The position numbers were made by a program, and so were the translations under genes. From Kineosporia babensis (lineage in GTDB: Bacteria; Actinomycetota; Actinomycetes; Actinomycetales; Kineosporiaceae), in the NCBI RefSeq assembly GCF_021129305.1, contig NZ_JAJOMB010000024.1, positions 100,273-164,272 on the forward strand: a stretch of DNA of 64,000 bases. The letters are read 5' to 3'. Shown here piece by piece: positions 8,600 through 18,315 of the stretch. Position 1 is the stretch's first letter; each line of letters starts with the position of its first letter. Below the pieces are notes generated by a model. That model made no database searches and had not been told where the DNA came from. It worked only from the letters and a program-made list of their open reading frames with translations.

Positions 8600-9574
8600 C
8601 TAAAGGGCACGACCATAGAACGAATGCATGTGCGGCGTGCGCCCATTGGGATGGTAGTGCCACATGTGGCCAGACCCGGCGCCGCCGTGAACCTCTTCGC
8701 GCACCGGGTTCAACCCGCCCTTGACGCCCTTGGCGATGGATTTGGCCCGAGCTTTTGTCGTGGACCACACGTCCTGGCTCTTCTTACCCCGCGCCACGGC
8801 CGCCGACGCGGTGAGTCCACGTCCGCTGATGTATACCTTGTTGTTCTGGACCTTGGCCGGGTAGTGGTAGCGCTTCTTGTCCTGTGAACGCTTCTTGTTC
8901 TCGTCGATGATCCGGCCGACCGCCCGACCCGCCTCGAGGGCTGCAATACCGCCGATCACGATCGCAGCACCAATGGCCATGTAGTAGAGCATGGTCGCCG
9001 CCGAGATTCCGACGAAAGCAATGGGGATCGCGAAAGCCGGTCCTGGGATGGACTCCTGGGCCGTGGCCGAGTCGTAGTCGTAGGTCCGTCCCGTGTCCGT
9101 GTCAGCCAGGGTGAAGACCGTACGCTCAGGAGTCGACGTCTCAACGTCGATGTCGTAGGTGGAGGTCACCGTTCGCCCACTAACGGCGTCGGTGACCGTG
9201 ACGGTCCCATGCGCAGTCTCGGGGTCCAGTCGCAGATCGATCGCATACGGGTCATTAGCGGCCTGTGCCTCAGCTTCGACCTGGATCTCGTCCAGACCGA
9301 TTTCGACCGACCCAGCCTCAAGCCCTTCCTGCTCCAGGCCTTCGGCGACGATCTCCTCACCGGTCATACCCTCGGTGTCAAACCCCAAGTCTTCAAGCGG
9401 CTTGGTGGCACTTAGGGCAGCGACCCCGGCGCTGTTCTGCGTGAACGCGTGGTCGGACGCCGATGCCGACGTGCCCCCCAGAGCGGTCAGTACCAGAGCA
9501 GCGGTGACCGGCACCGCTACAGTGCGCAGACCTGCGGTCAGGCGGGTGATGTGTTCCGGATGACTCGATTTCAC
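8600..9574 (-). CDS. Secreted multidomain toxin-like protein with His-rich C-terminus
   Basis: The GTG at 9574 gives an N-terminus that fits a Sec signal peptide (basic start, VAVPVTAALVLTALGG core, TSASA cleavage region); the longer frame from ATG 9640 would bury it. A variable beta-rich region follows, then a hydrophobic helix near FVGISAATMLYYMAIGAAIV, a basic linker, and a C-terminal 60-residue block ending SGHMWHYHPNGRTPHMHSFYG. Such a small conserved tail with clustered His and Gly after a secretion signal resembles polymorphic or SAR2788-like toxin ends. Total length is 324 residues. Two small genes directly downstream could be immunity genes. The secretion signal is clear; toxicity is inference. 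Confidence 0.7.
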   Translation of the reverse strand: MKSSHPEHITRLTAGLRTVAVPVTAALVLTALGGTSASASDHAFTQNSAGVAALSATKPLEDLGFDTEGMTGEEIVAEGLEQEGLEAGSVEIGLDEIQVEAEAQAANDPYAIDLRLDPETAHGTVTVTDAVSGRTVTSTYDIDVETSTPERTVFTLADTDTGRTYDYDSATAQESIPGPAFAIPIAFVGISAATMLYYMAIGAAIVIGGIAALEAGRAVGRIIDENKKRSQDKKRYHYPAKVQNNKVYISGRGLTASAAVARGKKSQDVWSTTKARAKSIAKGVKGGLNPVREEVHGGAGSGHMWHYHPNGRTPHMHSFYGRAL

Positions 9575-9640
9575 GGGATCATGATCACAGATTTCCCATA
9601 TGAAACGAATACTTTCTAAGGCGTTGAAAGCGTGACGCAC

Positions 9641-10171
9641 GTATCATTGCACTCACAGCTAGTCGTCATCTAAGCAAGGATCCATTCCGAGTAACGGGTG
9701 GCGACTCGGAGCAGTTTGATCGCGCTGAACGGCGAGCTCGCAGTGATCTTCGGCGAGGTGCGGCGTGGCTGCCCGATTCAGGCCGCGGAACCTCGATAGG
9801 ATGGAACCTCTCACGGTGTCTGTCACAGAGATCCCGCGCGTAGATGAGCGTCTTATGTGAAGGGGTTTCTCGAGGTATCCGAGGGCCTTGTCAGGCGTCG
9901 CTGAGGAAGCCGACCAACGAGGGGTTTCCGTCATCGAAGATGCCGACTGCCGAACCCCTTGATCGGCACCGCCACCGTGCCGACAGACACGACCACGACC
10001 TGATGCCCACTCGATCCACCGCCGAGGCTGTCGGCGCCCTGCCGGTCTCGGTCCGGACCGACCCGAGGGCCCGAAATGACCTTGGCCCGTCGGCGATCAA
10101 CACGAGATGACCCCTGCCCGTGCCGGCCTCTGGTAGGCAAGGGTGGTCAACCGTGACAGGAGCCCGACCCG
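9641..10171. other. Intergenic region before insertion-sequence graveyard
   Basis: No gene is supported. A minus-strand frame at 9659-9934 and plus-strand frames near 9844-10110 lack family resemblance and ribosome binding sites. The region should contain the promoter of the toxin-like operon, and its right part may be eroded mobile-element DNA associated with the DUF6431 gene. Confidence 0.4.
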
Positions 10172-10768
10172 GTGATCATCGTTGTGGACCCTCAGCAGGC
10201 CGAGTCAGACCTGCGGGCCGGCCGCCTGGCCTGCCCCTCCTGCGGCGCGAGCCTGCAGGCCTGGTCGCACGCACGAGCACGCCGCATCCGGCAACTGAGC
10301 GGCCCAGACCTGCTGATCCGGCCCCGACGCGCCCGCTGCCGCCACTGCTCCCGCACACATGTGCTCCTGCCGTCCACATGCCAGCCGCGCCGCGCCGACG
10401 CCACCGAGGTCATCGCAAACGCTCTGCACGCCAGCGTCTTCGGGCACGGGCGACGCCGGATCGCCGCCACACTGGGACGGCCTGAGTCCACCGTCCGCCG
10501 ATGGCTGCGGGCAGGCCGGCCCGCGCACGCCACACGCCTCTACCACCAGGCAGCCCGGCTGCTCATCGAACTCCGCGCAGACATCTTCAACGCCCTGGCC
10601 CACGACCGAGACACCGTCAACGCCAGTCCGCTACGCCAGGCCCTGACCATGATCGGCGCCTGCATCGCCGCCATCACAGCCCGAACGCCCTCGACCGGCC
10701 ACCACCGCCCGGCGCTCATCGGGGCCATCACCGACGGACGCCTGATCCCACCAGCCACTCCCGGATAA
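10172..10768 (+). CDS. DUF6431-type zinc-ribbon/HTH protein (transposon-associated)
   Basis: A 198-residue protein starting at a GTG with AGGAG about ten bases upstream. It begins MIIVVDP and contains a four-cysteine zinc ribbon (CPSC, then CRHC) followed by a conserved THVLLP segment and a helix-turn-helix (RRRIAATLGRPESTVRRWL). This is the arrangement of DUF6431 proteins in actinobacteria, which usually accompany a Mu/IS481-like integrase gene. No such partner gene follows here; instead a decayed IS5 transposase does. The gene itself appears intact, but it is probably an orphan of a broken mobile element. Confidence 0.72.
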   Translation: MIIVVDPQQAESDLRAGRLACPSCGASLQAWSHARARRIRQLSGPDLLIRPRRARCRHCSRTHVLLPSTCQPRRADATEVIANALHASVFGHGRRRIAATLGRPESTVRRWLRAGRPAHATRLYHQAARLLIELRADIFNALAHDRDTVNASPLRQALTMIGACIAAITARTPSTGHHRPALIGAITDGRLIPPATPG

Positions 10769-10984
10769 CGACCCCAGCCGTCCGGCGCCCTCTCACGCCC
10801 GGAGACTGCCACCACCATGCCGACGAACCCACATCGGCACCATCACCAAGCCGACCAGCCCGTCGCCCTGCCGACAAGACAGCCATTTTCATCGGCATCC
10901 TGAACGACGTCTACGTCGGCATGTTCAACGCCGCCGAACAGGGCCTCGTGCTGTTCCTGTCCGTCTCACTGGCCGCCGGACGTG

Positions 10985-11674
10985 ATCGGTGTGGCACACG
11001 TTCGGGCGCAAGGGCTTTAACTCCCTACTGGCAAGCGGTTCTGGTGTTGCGGTGGCTCATCGACGACACCCGGATGATCGTGTTAGCCAGAGACAACAAG
11101 ATCTCTGTCTCGACGGCCTACAGCTACCAGAGCGAGGGCATCACGGTGCTGGCCGCGCGCCAGCCCGGGCCGCCGGTCACACGCACGTGATCCTGGACGG
11201 GACCCTGATCGAGACCGACCGTATCCACACCCGCGGGCCCACACCCGGGGTGGATCTGTGGTGGTCGGGCAAGCACGCCCGTCACGGCGGGAACATTCAG
11301 GCCGTCTCCGCGCCAGAGGGCTGGCCGTTGTGGACCTCGAACGTACGCCCAGGCAACAAACACGACACCACCGCGGCCCGCTCCGATGCGCACCTGCTCG
11401 ACACCGAGCACAAGGCGCTGGCGGACCGGCTACGAAGGCGAAAAGGACGTGCTACTTGTTCCCGTTCAAGACACCCGCGAGCGGCAGCCTGGCCATGAGC
11501 CAGAAGGCCCACAACAGCCTCCGCAGTGCCGTACGGGCCCTGGGTGACCCGTCAACCCGGTCCTGAAAACAACGTTCAAGGCCTTACGCCGCTGGCACGG
11601 GTGCCCCTGGCGCGTCGGCGGCATCGTCGCCGCAGCCCTCGTTCTTCTCCACCACGAAGGTGGCCGCACGACAT
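10985..11674 (+). pseudogene. IS5-family transposase, frameshifted remnant
   Basis: Pieces of one IS5-type DDE transposase are spread over three frames. The first (about 11000-11165) reads YWQAVLVLRWLIDDTRMIVL and the HTH-like VSTAYSYQSEGITVLA. After a frame change at about 11165, HTHVILDGTLIETDRI (first catalytic Asp) and PGVDLWWSGKHARHGG follow. Further changes lead to YEGEKDVLL near 11430 and the C-terminal FKALRRWHGCPWRVGG ending at 11674. At least three frameshifts and small deletions make it non-functional. Confidence 0.85.
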
Positions 11675-11719
11675 GATCACGGTCTGTTTGATGCGGCTAC
11701 TCGGGCAGACTCACTAGGT

Positions 11720-12481
11720 CTATTCGTTACTCATTGGGATAAAACCACGCGGCTCCTCCAGCTCACCTGTGACTAACTGCTGCAGCACATCCCGCGCAAC
11801 CACGGCGGCCGCGATCGAGGTGCCGGACTCGGTTCGCACGACCCCGTCCGGACCGACCACGGGCACATTCACACCTGCTGCGAACGTATCCACCGGCTCG
11901 CTGGCCGAGAGCTCCCAGAGACGCCCGTCCCGATACCGAGCCCCGACAGAGAGCACATCCGGGTAGCGCGCTGGGTAGTCCGCCGGAAGAAACCGAACAT
12001 TTCCTGCTGCCGCCACGACCATGGCGCCGTGCGAACTGGCTTGCTGCACAGCCGCTTGCAGAGCATCTGCGCCCCGGCGCACTCCACGGCTGACGAGAAT
12101 GACGTCGGCCCCCCGATCAACGGCCCTGCCGATGCCCCGGGCAATCGCATCAGCACCGACGTCGGTACCCGCATCGATGTTGATGCTCAGAACCTCGACC
12201 AAGTCTGGATCAACAGCCTCCGCACTGAGACCGTTTACACCGAGGGCGACCGAGGCCATCATCGTGCCGTGGCTGCTCGACACGAAATCGGTGTCTCGGG
12301 AGATCGAGTACTCGCGGAAAACATTTAAATTAGCCGCTATCCCAGAATCCACCACCGCCAAGCGGACCACCGCGTCCGGCCGTGCCGAATCCTGTTGCCA
12401 GGAGCACCCACTCAGGACAGCCAGGGTGACGACGGACAGTGACGCAACGGCGGCGCCGGAACGCCCGAATCTCGGAGGCAT
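11720..12481 (-). CDS. Small subtilisin-family (S8) serine protease lipoprotein
   Basis: A 253-residue protein with a lipoprotein signal (lipobox LSGC, Cys26) and a compact S8 domain. The catalytic triad is visible: Asp45 in VVDSG, His71 in SSHGTMMAS and Ser222 in SGTSIAAAV, with Asn161 of AAAGN as the oxyanion residue. It should be secreted and tethered to the outer face of the cytoplasmic membrane. Compared with usual S8 proteases (at least 270 residues for the domain) it is short and lacks a propeptide. It stands alone between two transposase remnants. No substrate is indicated; mycosin-like processing of a cell-surface protein is only one possibility. Confidence 0.88.
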   Translation of the reverse strand: MPPRFGRSGAAVASLSVVTLAVLSGCSWQQDSARPDAVVRLAVVDSGIAANLNVFREYSISRDTDFVSSSHGTMMASVALGVNGLSAEAVDPDLVEVLSINIDAGTDVGADAIARGIGRAVDRGADVILVSRGVRRGADALQAAVQQASSHGAMVVAAAGNVRFLPADYPARYPDVLSVGARYRDGRLWELSASEPVDTFAAGVNVPVVGPDGVVRTESGTSIAAAVVARDVLQQLVTGELEEPRGFIPMSNE

Positions 12482-12572
12482 CTGAGCACCCTAGCCTTGA
12501 TCCTGCAGGAAGCCCGACGGGGTGGTGCTCGCAGAATGGTGAGAGTGCCCGTCCGACAGTGAGATTCTCATC

Positions 12573-14083
12573 TTGTCTAAGAAGTCAGAAGCATGTCCGG
12601 GGAGCACTCTCTGGGTGAAGAGTATCGGCGCACGGTCGTGGCCGGAGGTCACGACCGATGGAACGGGTGTGGTCAGCCACGCCGGGACGCTTCTGTTGCG
12701 GGAACTGGCTGAGCGGTTGGGCCGGCGTGCTGGGTTGTCGGAGGCGGCTGATGGTTTGCGTCTCCGCAGTTCAGGGCACGATCCGGGTCAGATTCTCACG
12801 GATTTGGCGGCGATGCTGGCTGGTGGCGGCGAAGCGATCAGCGGCATGGCCGCGTTGAACGATCGATCGCGGTTGCACGGCCCGGTGGTCTCGACCGCAA
12901 CAGCGTGGAGGGGCCTGGACGAAGGCATGCAGGGCGAGCCGGGCGCGGCGCGGGCCGCCGCACGGCACCGGGCGTGGCTAGTCTTAGCGGAACTGACCGG
13001 CCGGATGCTGCCGCCGGCTTGTGCTGCCGGGCGGGTGCTGGATTATGCGGTGCTGGACCTGGAGGCCACGCTGGTTAAGGTCCGTTCAGATCAGAAAGAG
13101 CAGGCGGCAGCCCATTTCAGGGGCGGTTCGGGTTCCATCCGCTGCTGTGCTTTCTGGACAACACCAACGAGGCCCTGGCCGGGATGAGATCCAGCGCCCG
13201 GGCAACGCCGGCGCGAACACCGCCGCCGACCACATCACCGCCCTGGAATCGGCCCTGGACCAGCGGCCCGCAGCCGTAAGGGCTGAGATGGTCCTGGTGC
13301 GCACCGACGGCGCCGGGTTCTCCCACGCGTTCACCGAGCACCTCACTGCTCAAGGGCTCTGATATTCGATCGGTACGCCGTCACCGAGGACGTTCGGGCT
13401 ACGATAGCGATGCTGACCGAATGGGTCTGAGGCATCGCCGATGGCCACGACGGACGCCGCCGCGAGGGAGCACAGGCGCGAGCTGACCCAGCCCTTGGCC
13501 GAGGCCACCCGGCTGCGCCGGGCGGCCTCCCGCCGCGCCCGCCTTCTCACCGGCAAACCTGCCAAGAACGGCAAGGGCCAGAGCCTGGCCCGAGGGGATG
13601 CTGATCATCGTTCGCCGCGAACGCCCTTACCCAAGAGCACAACTGGATGCCTTCGAGGATCGCGACGGCTGGTGCTAACGGACCTTTGCCACGAACACCT
13701 GCACCGATCAGATCGCCTTCCTCGAAGCCCGCCACCAGGCTCACGTACGCGTCGAGAACCGCATCCGCCAGGCCCAGAACGCCGGCCGGCACCGGCTGCC
13801 CTCCCGGCTCTTCTCGATCAACCAGGCGTGGCTGCAGCTTGCACTGATCGCCGCGGACCTCCCGGCTTGGACCCAGAGCATGCTCCTGATCAGTTGCGAT
13901 AACGAGACCAAGGCCCTGGCCAGGGCGGAGTGGAAGACGATCCGTTACCGACTCCTGCCCACCGGAGCCCGCCTTGACCGCACCGGCCGGTGCACCTTCC
14001 TACGCCTGGCCGAGGGCTGGCCCTGGGCCCACACCCTGACCAGGGTCTTCACAATGCTCCGCCAAATACTGCTGCCAACTTGA
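12573..14083 (+). pseudogene. IS1380-family transposase, multiply disrupted
   Basis: Fragments of an IS1380 DDE transposase run through this interval. The 5' part (12616-13110) reads in frame with VVSHAGTLLLRELAERLG, RSSGHDPGQILTDLA and VLDYAVLDLEATLV. A frameshift near 13120 leads to NTAADHITALESALDQ and VLVRTDGAGFSHAFTEHL. A stop follows near 13361, then an unrelated insert (about 13440-13590, AREHRRELTQPLAEATRLRR). The 3' part (13600-14083) continues with RRERPYPRAQLDAFEDRDGW, ENRIRQAQNAG and RLAEGWPWAHTLTR up to the stop at 14081-14083. It is clearly inactive. Confidence 0.87.
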
Positions 14084-14542
14084 CTATCCGCAGCACCACG
14101 CACCGATCCGCGAGCATGCGAATAGCCTGCAGAAATCCCACCAAACCAGCCCCAGAAACCTCAGCCCTGCGCCGAGCAAATCATCACAGCCGAAGAAGTC
14201 TCGAATCAGATTCGATTTTCGATCGATCAGAGTCGCACCCTTGCTGCAAGGCCAGGGCTAGAGGCGAGAGCCAGTACCGCCGGCGGCTGATCGAGGGGTT
14301 TCGACCTTGGTTACCATCCATCACCTCGCCTCTACGCCAGCAGCCGAGCATCAGTCAGGAACATCTGGACCGACTGATCCACCGGGTTCCAACTTAGAAT
14401 GGCACGGATGCCGGACCACGGAACGTGATCGGAGCGAGAAGGCGAACGGCGCCCGCGCTGGCTCTCGACGAGAGCTAGATCGCAGCGTTTGGCGCCAATT
14501 TGGCGCCGCGAGCCCCGCTGGGAGCCCTTCAGGTCAAAGCAG

Positions 14543-14566
14543 AAAAGGGGGCCTTTCGGCCTCCTA
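14543..14566 (-). terminator. Rho-independent terminator downstream of the tRNA 3' fragment
   Basis: On the minus strand GGAGGCC-GAAA-GGCCCCC is followed by TTTT. It lies about 17 bases beyond the 3' end of the tRNA fragment at 14583, so it is the original terminator of that tRNA gene and belongs to the chromosomal side of the attachment site. Confidence 0.7.
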
Positions 14567-14582
14567 CCTGCTTCTTTCTCGG

Positions 14583-14619
14583 GTGGGCGATACTGGGTTC
14601 GAACCAGTGACCCCTGCCG
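14583..14619 (-). other. Attachment site: 3' part of a tRNA gene (Val-like T-arm and acceptor)
   Basis: Read on the minus strand, this contains a T-stem/loop ACTGG-TTCGAAC-CCAGT, then acceptor strand ATCGCCC, discriminator A and CC. The 5' half of the tRNA (acceptor GGGCGAT, D-arm) is missing. The T-arm and acceptor match tRNA-Val types of actinobacteria, but the isotype is uncertain because the anticodon region cannot be assigned. The integrase gene starts 159 bases to the right and reads away, which is the standard layout of an att site left after integration. Confidence 0.72.
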
Positions 14620-14777
14620 TGGGAACGCGGTTCCAACGTCTTCCAGTCCTGCGGCCCGCGATCATCCAAATTGATAAAGTGCAGGTCAGAGGGCATTTCT
14701 GGTTCGCAGGCGTCCGGTCTCAGTCGGTGGAGTCCGGCAGCGTCTGCCCCCAAATTGCCCCCAGGCCGATCTTAGGG

Positions 14778-16247
14778 ATGAGCATGGCGTGGGTTGAGGA
14801 ACGAGTCGGCCGGAGTGGGAAGATCACCTACACGGCTCGCTACCGTGATAAGAGGAACCGCCGTCGGGTAGCCGGCACCTTCCCCTCCTACCGGGCAGCA
14901 GAGCGCGCCGGAAACGCGGCGGAGAACAGCACCGCCGCGGCCCAGGTCGGTGATCCCCGCCGGGGTCGGCAGACCCTGGAGGCCTACGTCGAGACCCAGT
15001 GGTTCCCCAACCACGTCATCGAGGCCAGCACCCGCGAGACCTACCGGAACCGGCTCGACCTCTACGTGATCCCTGAGCTCGGGACTATGCGGCTGCAGGA
15101 GATCCTCGCCAGCGACCTTCGGGCGTGGATCACCACGCTCCAAGGGCCGGACTACGGCGCGTCCCCCGCCACGATCGCCAAGTGCAAGGTGATCGTGGAC
15201 GCCATCTTCACGACGGCCTTCAACGATCAGATCGTGCCGGTCCACCCCGGCCGTGGCGTGAAGACCCCGCCGGTTCCGACCCGGCCGCGCCGCATCCTGA
15301 CTCCGGAGATGTACGACCAGGTCCACCTCGCCCTGCCCGGCGAGACGATGCGCCTCCTGGTCGAGACCGACATCGAGTCGGGACTGCGCTGGGGCGAGCT
15401 GACTGAGTTGCGGCCCAAGGACCTCGACCTGCAGACCCGCATGCTTGTCGTCTCGCGAGCCGTCACCGAGCTGACGTCCAAGGACCGGCCCGACGGTCAG
15501 CGCTTCATCGTCAAGGCTTACCCGAAGGACCAGGAGTACCGGTCGTTCAAGCTCAGTCAGCACCTCGTGGACAAGATCGCCCTGCACATCGAGGCGCGGG
15601 GACTCGGGGCCGACGATCTGCTCTTCGAAGCGCCCGAGGCCACTACCGCCCGCCGAAGCCGGCCGGAAGTCCTCCCCGATCCCGAGACCCTCGGACGGAC
15701 CGAGCCGAACGCTCAGGGACGCACCTTCCTTCACGGCACCACGTCCGTGTACGGACCGGGCAAGTGCCGCTGCCAGTACTGCAAGGACGCCGTTGCGGCG
15801 TACCGGGCGCAGCGTCGAGCCGGTGGGAAGGATGCTCCGAGGAAGCCGCGGGCGGTGGCCACCGACGGGCACATCGGCCGCGGATGGTTCCGGACGAACG
15901 TCTGGATGAAGGCGCTCGCCAAGGCCGAGCTCGGCTTCCACGTGACACCGCATGGGCTGCGCCACGCTCACGCCTCATGGCTGCTGGCTGGCGGGGCCGA
16001 TCTGCAGGTGGTGAAGGAACGGCTCGGGCACGCGTCGATCAGCACGACCGAACGGTACCTGCACACTTTGCCGAATGCTGACGAGACCGCGCTTGACGCG
16101 TTGGCGGTCATGCGGCAGGGCACCCGGCCTGCGACCGAGCCCGAGACGAGCCAGGAGCGTGAGGCCGAACTGGCTGAGCTGGAACAGCTTCGGGCGACAG
16201 TTGCGAAGGTCAGGCAGCTTCACGAAACGCTTGGTCTTGCGATCTGA
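14778..16247 (+). CDS. Tyrosine recombinase (integrase) of integrative element 1
   Basis: A 489-residue phage-type integrase. It has an N-terminal arm-binding region ([16 protein letters not shown]), a SAM-like core-binding domain (about 65-160) and a catalytic domain with Arg204 (SGLRWGEL), His392-x-x-Arg395 (HGLRHAHAS), His418 (RLGHAS) and Tyr427 (TERYLHT). Between the first Arg and the His/Arg pair lies an insert of about 75 residues with a cysteine cluster (C330, C332, C335) and a conserved DGHIGRGWF motif. The start is ATG 14778; the open frame continues upstream across the att site but that part is not coding. It should integrate and excise the element at the adjacent tRNA site. A close relative lies at 39876-41339. 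Confidence 0.92.
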   Translation: MSMAWVEERVGRSGKITYTARYRDKRNRRRVAGTFPSYRAAERAGNAAENSTAAAQVGDPRRGRQTLEAYVETQWFPNHVIEASTRETYRNRLDLYVIPELGTMRLQEILASDLRAWITTLQGPDYGASPATIAKCKVIVDAIFTTAFNDQIVPVHPGRGVKTPPVPTRPRRILTPEMYDQVHLALPGETMRLLVETDIESGLRWGELTELRPKDLDLQTRMLVVSRAVTELTSKDRPDGQRFIVKAYPKDQEYRSFKLSQHLVDKIALHIEARGLGADDLLFEAPEATTARRSRPEVLPDPETLGRTEPNAQGRTFLHGTTSVYGPGKCRCQYCKDAVAAYRAQRRAGGKDAPRKPRAVATDGHIGRGWFRTNVWMKALAKAELGFHVTPHGLRHAHASWLLAGGADLQVVKERLGHASISTTERYLHTLPNADETALDALAVMRQGTRPATEPETSQEREAELAELEQLRATVAKVRQLHETLGLAI

Positions 16248-16668
16248 TGGCTGCTGCTGGGAAACGCTGGTGACCGTGTGCCAGGGCCGAGCCACCAGCA
16301 CCTTCGGCTGTCTCTGACCCCAGTCTGCAGCGCTCGGAAGACAGGCAGACTGCTCGTGCCCGAACGGGCATCAACGAGGCGACCACTTGACGCCCGGTTC
16401 TACACCGAGGGCCCCGGCACAGTGATCAGCCCACCGTGGCTTGACAGCTGAAGACCGACACGGCTTGCGGATCCTGCACGAGTACCCGCCGCCGTGAGGG
16501 CCACGTACAGCGGACACCTCCCCGCTGCCATGAGCATGCCGCTGCAGCTCAGAGGGTATTTGGCCAAGATTGTCGGTGGTGCAACGTATGGTCACTTCTG
16601 GAATCGGACCATCACTTGCTAGGGGGCAGGGTTGAGTCTGCACGGGGCAGTACGGCATTACCCGACGG
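16248..16668. promoter_or_regulatory. Non-coding leader upstream of the Wadjet operon with an inverted repeat
   Basis: No gene is supported in this stretch; the minus-strand frame at 16371-16964 overlaps jetA and looks like a shadow. An inverted repeat ATGGTC (16588-16593) and GACCAT (16607-16612), separated by 13 bases, lies about 60 bases upstream of jetA and is a candidate operator. Otherwise it is plain promoter-bearing DNA between integrase and defence genes. Confidence 0.4.
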
Positions 16669-18315
16669 TTGTCGCTGAATCGAAGGACGGCCGAAACAGG
16701 GCGCGACGAACGCCCGGCGCAGGGCGCCCGAAAGTGGGCTGGTGAGGTGAAGCCAGCTCCACGCCAGTGGTGGCGCCATGTCGACGCGGATGCGTGGCGC
16801 AATTTCGCCGAGCCGGATGCCTTGGCTCGGGAACGCAAGGCAGCCGTCTTGGCAGCTTTGGAGGAGTTATCGACGCGAGCTCCGATGTCGACGGCTCCTG
16901 AGATCATCAAGCAGGTCCGAGAGATCGGATTTCGGGATCCGCTGACCGAGCTGGACCTGCGCAAGGCCCTGGACCATCTGACCGATTCGGACCTTGTAGA
17001 GCCGTTTCGTGACTATGCAGCCATGAGCTCTGGGTACGACGCTGTAATCCGTCGTCAAGAGGCGTGGGCGCTGACGCAGCTCGGCCGAGGTGTCGTAGCG
17101 GCTGTCCGGGTAGCGACGATGGACGCTGGTCGGGCTCTGCAGTTGCCAGCCCGGCTCTTGGACGGCGTTGAGAGAACGCTTCGCGACCTGCTGGACCATC
17201 GGACCGCGGATCCCGGGCTCTTGCCGACGGCTTTCGGGGACGTCCGTTCACGTATCGACGAACTTCAGCGGGTGACGGCCGACTTCTACGCGGCGTTGGC
17301 TCAAATTGTGCAGTCCGATGTCACTGACGATGCACTCTTCGGCGACAACCGCGATCGTGTGGTCGAAGCCCTGCGCCAGTTTCCCCGAGAATACGGTCTC
17401 GCCCTGCGACGAGTTGATCAAGCGCTCGCCGACTTGGCGAACATAGGACCTCGTGGCTTGGCCGAAGCCGCGGTGGCGCATGCGGGCCTCATCGATGCAG
17501 AAGATCAGCAGGAGTGGATCGAGGAGCGGGTACGTCTCCTCGACGACCTGGCTGCCTGGTTCGCTCCCGAAGGATCCGTGAACCGGCTCATCTCCTCAGC
17601 GACCGGCGCCGTGCACACCCTTCTTATCGCGATTGATCGCCGTTACACGGCAATGCGCCGAGGATCAGACCTTGGCGCAGACTTTCGCGAGCTTGCCTAC
17701 AGCCTGCATTCCCAGCCGACGCCCGAAGCCGCTCGGAGCGTCTACAACGCGGCCTTCGGAAACTGGCCGTCGCATCACGTGCTGGTCTCCAACGATGAAG
17801 ACGTCGCTCACGCCACGATGGCACGCGCCGGCGAAAGCAGTCGCGTTGTCGAGTTGACATTGCGGGAACACGAACGACATGGATCCGCTGCTGGACGCCC
17901 GAAGAAGCTCGCCGATACAAGCGTTGAGCGGACCGAGGCATTGGCCCGGGCGTCTCACATCGCACGCATCCGAAAGAACCTAGCCAGCAAGTTGATAACC
18001 AAGGGTGAGGTAGATCTTTCGCATTTTTCGGGGCTCGACCACGAGGCCGCGGCTGTGTTGCTGAGCGCCGTCGAAGTTGCCATCCAGACCTTTGACCACG
18101 AAGCCGGATACGGTCAGGCGCAGGCTGAGAGAGCAGGCGTCGTTCTTCGTGTGACTCACATAGACCTGGGTGAGACTGTCACCATCGACCTCGCCGAGGG
18201 GCGGCTGACGGGCCCTCTCATCCGGATGATTGTGCTCCCCGCATCAGCGGCCAGCGACGCCGATTTCAGCGATATCAGTGAAACTTTAGGGTTAGCTAGC
18301 GGGGGTGCCGCATGA
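16669..18315 (+). CDS. jetA: Wadjet JetA (DUF2397 / TIGR02677 family)
   Basis: A 548-residue helical protein. By order, length and sequence it matches the DUF2397 subunit of Wadjet-type SMC defence complexes, with winged-helix-like N-terminal regions (LRKALDHLTDSDLVEPFRD) and the C-terminal landmark AAFGNWPSHHVLV. In known Wadjet systems JetA acts as the kleisin-like subunit that bridges the SMC heads. I keep the TTG at 16669, but a GTG at 16747 just after GGTGAG is an alternative start. The stop overlaps the jetB start by four bases (ATGA), showing translational coupling. Base composition by eye is less GC-biased than the flanking chromosomal genes. Confidence 0.85.
   Translation: MSLNRRTAETGRDERPAQGARKWAGEVKPAPRQWWRHVDADAWRNFAEPDALARERKAAVLAALEELSTRAPMSTAPEIIKQVREIGFRDPLTELDLRKALDHLTDSDLVEPFRDYAAMSSGYDAVIRRQEAWALTQLGRGVVAAVRVATMDAGRALQLPARLLDGVERTLRDLLDHRTADPGLLPTAFGDVRSRIDELQRVTADFYAALAQIVQSDVTDDALFGDNRDRVVEALRQFPREYGLALRRVDQALADLANIGPRGLAEAAVAHAGLIDAEDQQEWIEERVRLLDDLAAWFAPEGSVNRLISSATGAVHTLLIAIDRRYTAMRRGSDLGADFRELAYSLHSQPTPEAARSVYNAAFGNWPSHHVLVSNDEDVAHATMARAGESSRVVELTLREHERHGSAAGRPKKLADTSVERTEALARASHIARIRKNLASKLITKGEVDLSHFSGLDHEAAAVLLSAVEVAIQTFDHEAGYGQAQAERAGVVLRVTHIDLGETVTIDLAEGRLTGPLIRMIVLPASAASDADFSDISETLGLASGGAA

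Noticed and set aside
9659..9934. A 91-codon minus-strand ORF as an IS remnant
   Set aside because: I could not match it to any transposase family, and it has no supporting start signal or repeats.
14583..14640. A complete tRNA gene at the first attachment site
   Set aside because: Only the T-arm and 3' acceptor strand fold properly; no matching 5' acceptor or D-arm lies upstream on the minus strand.
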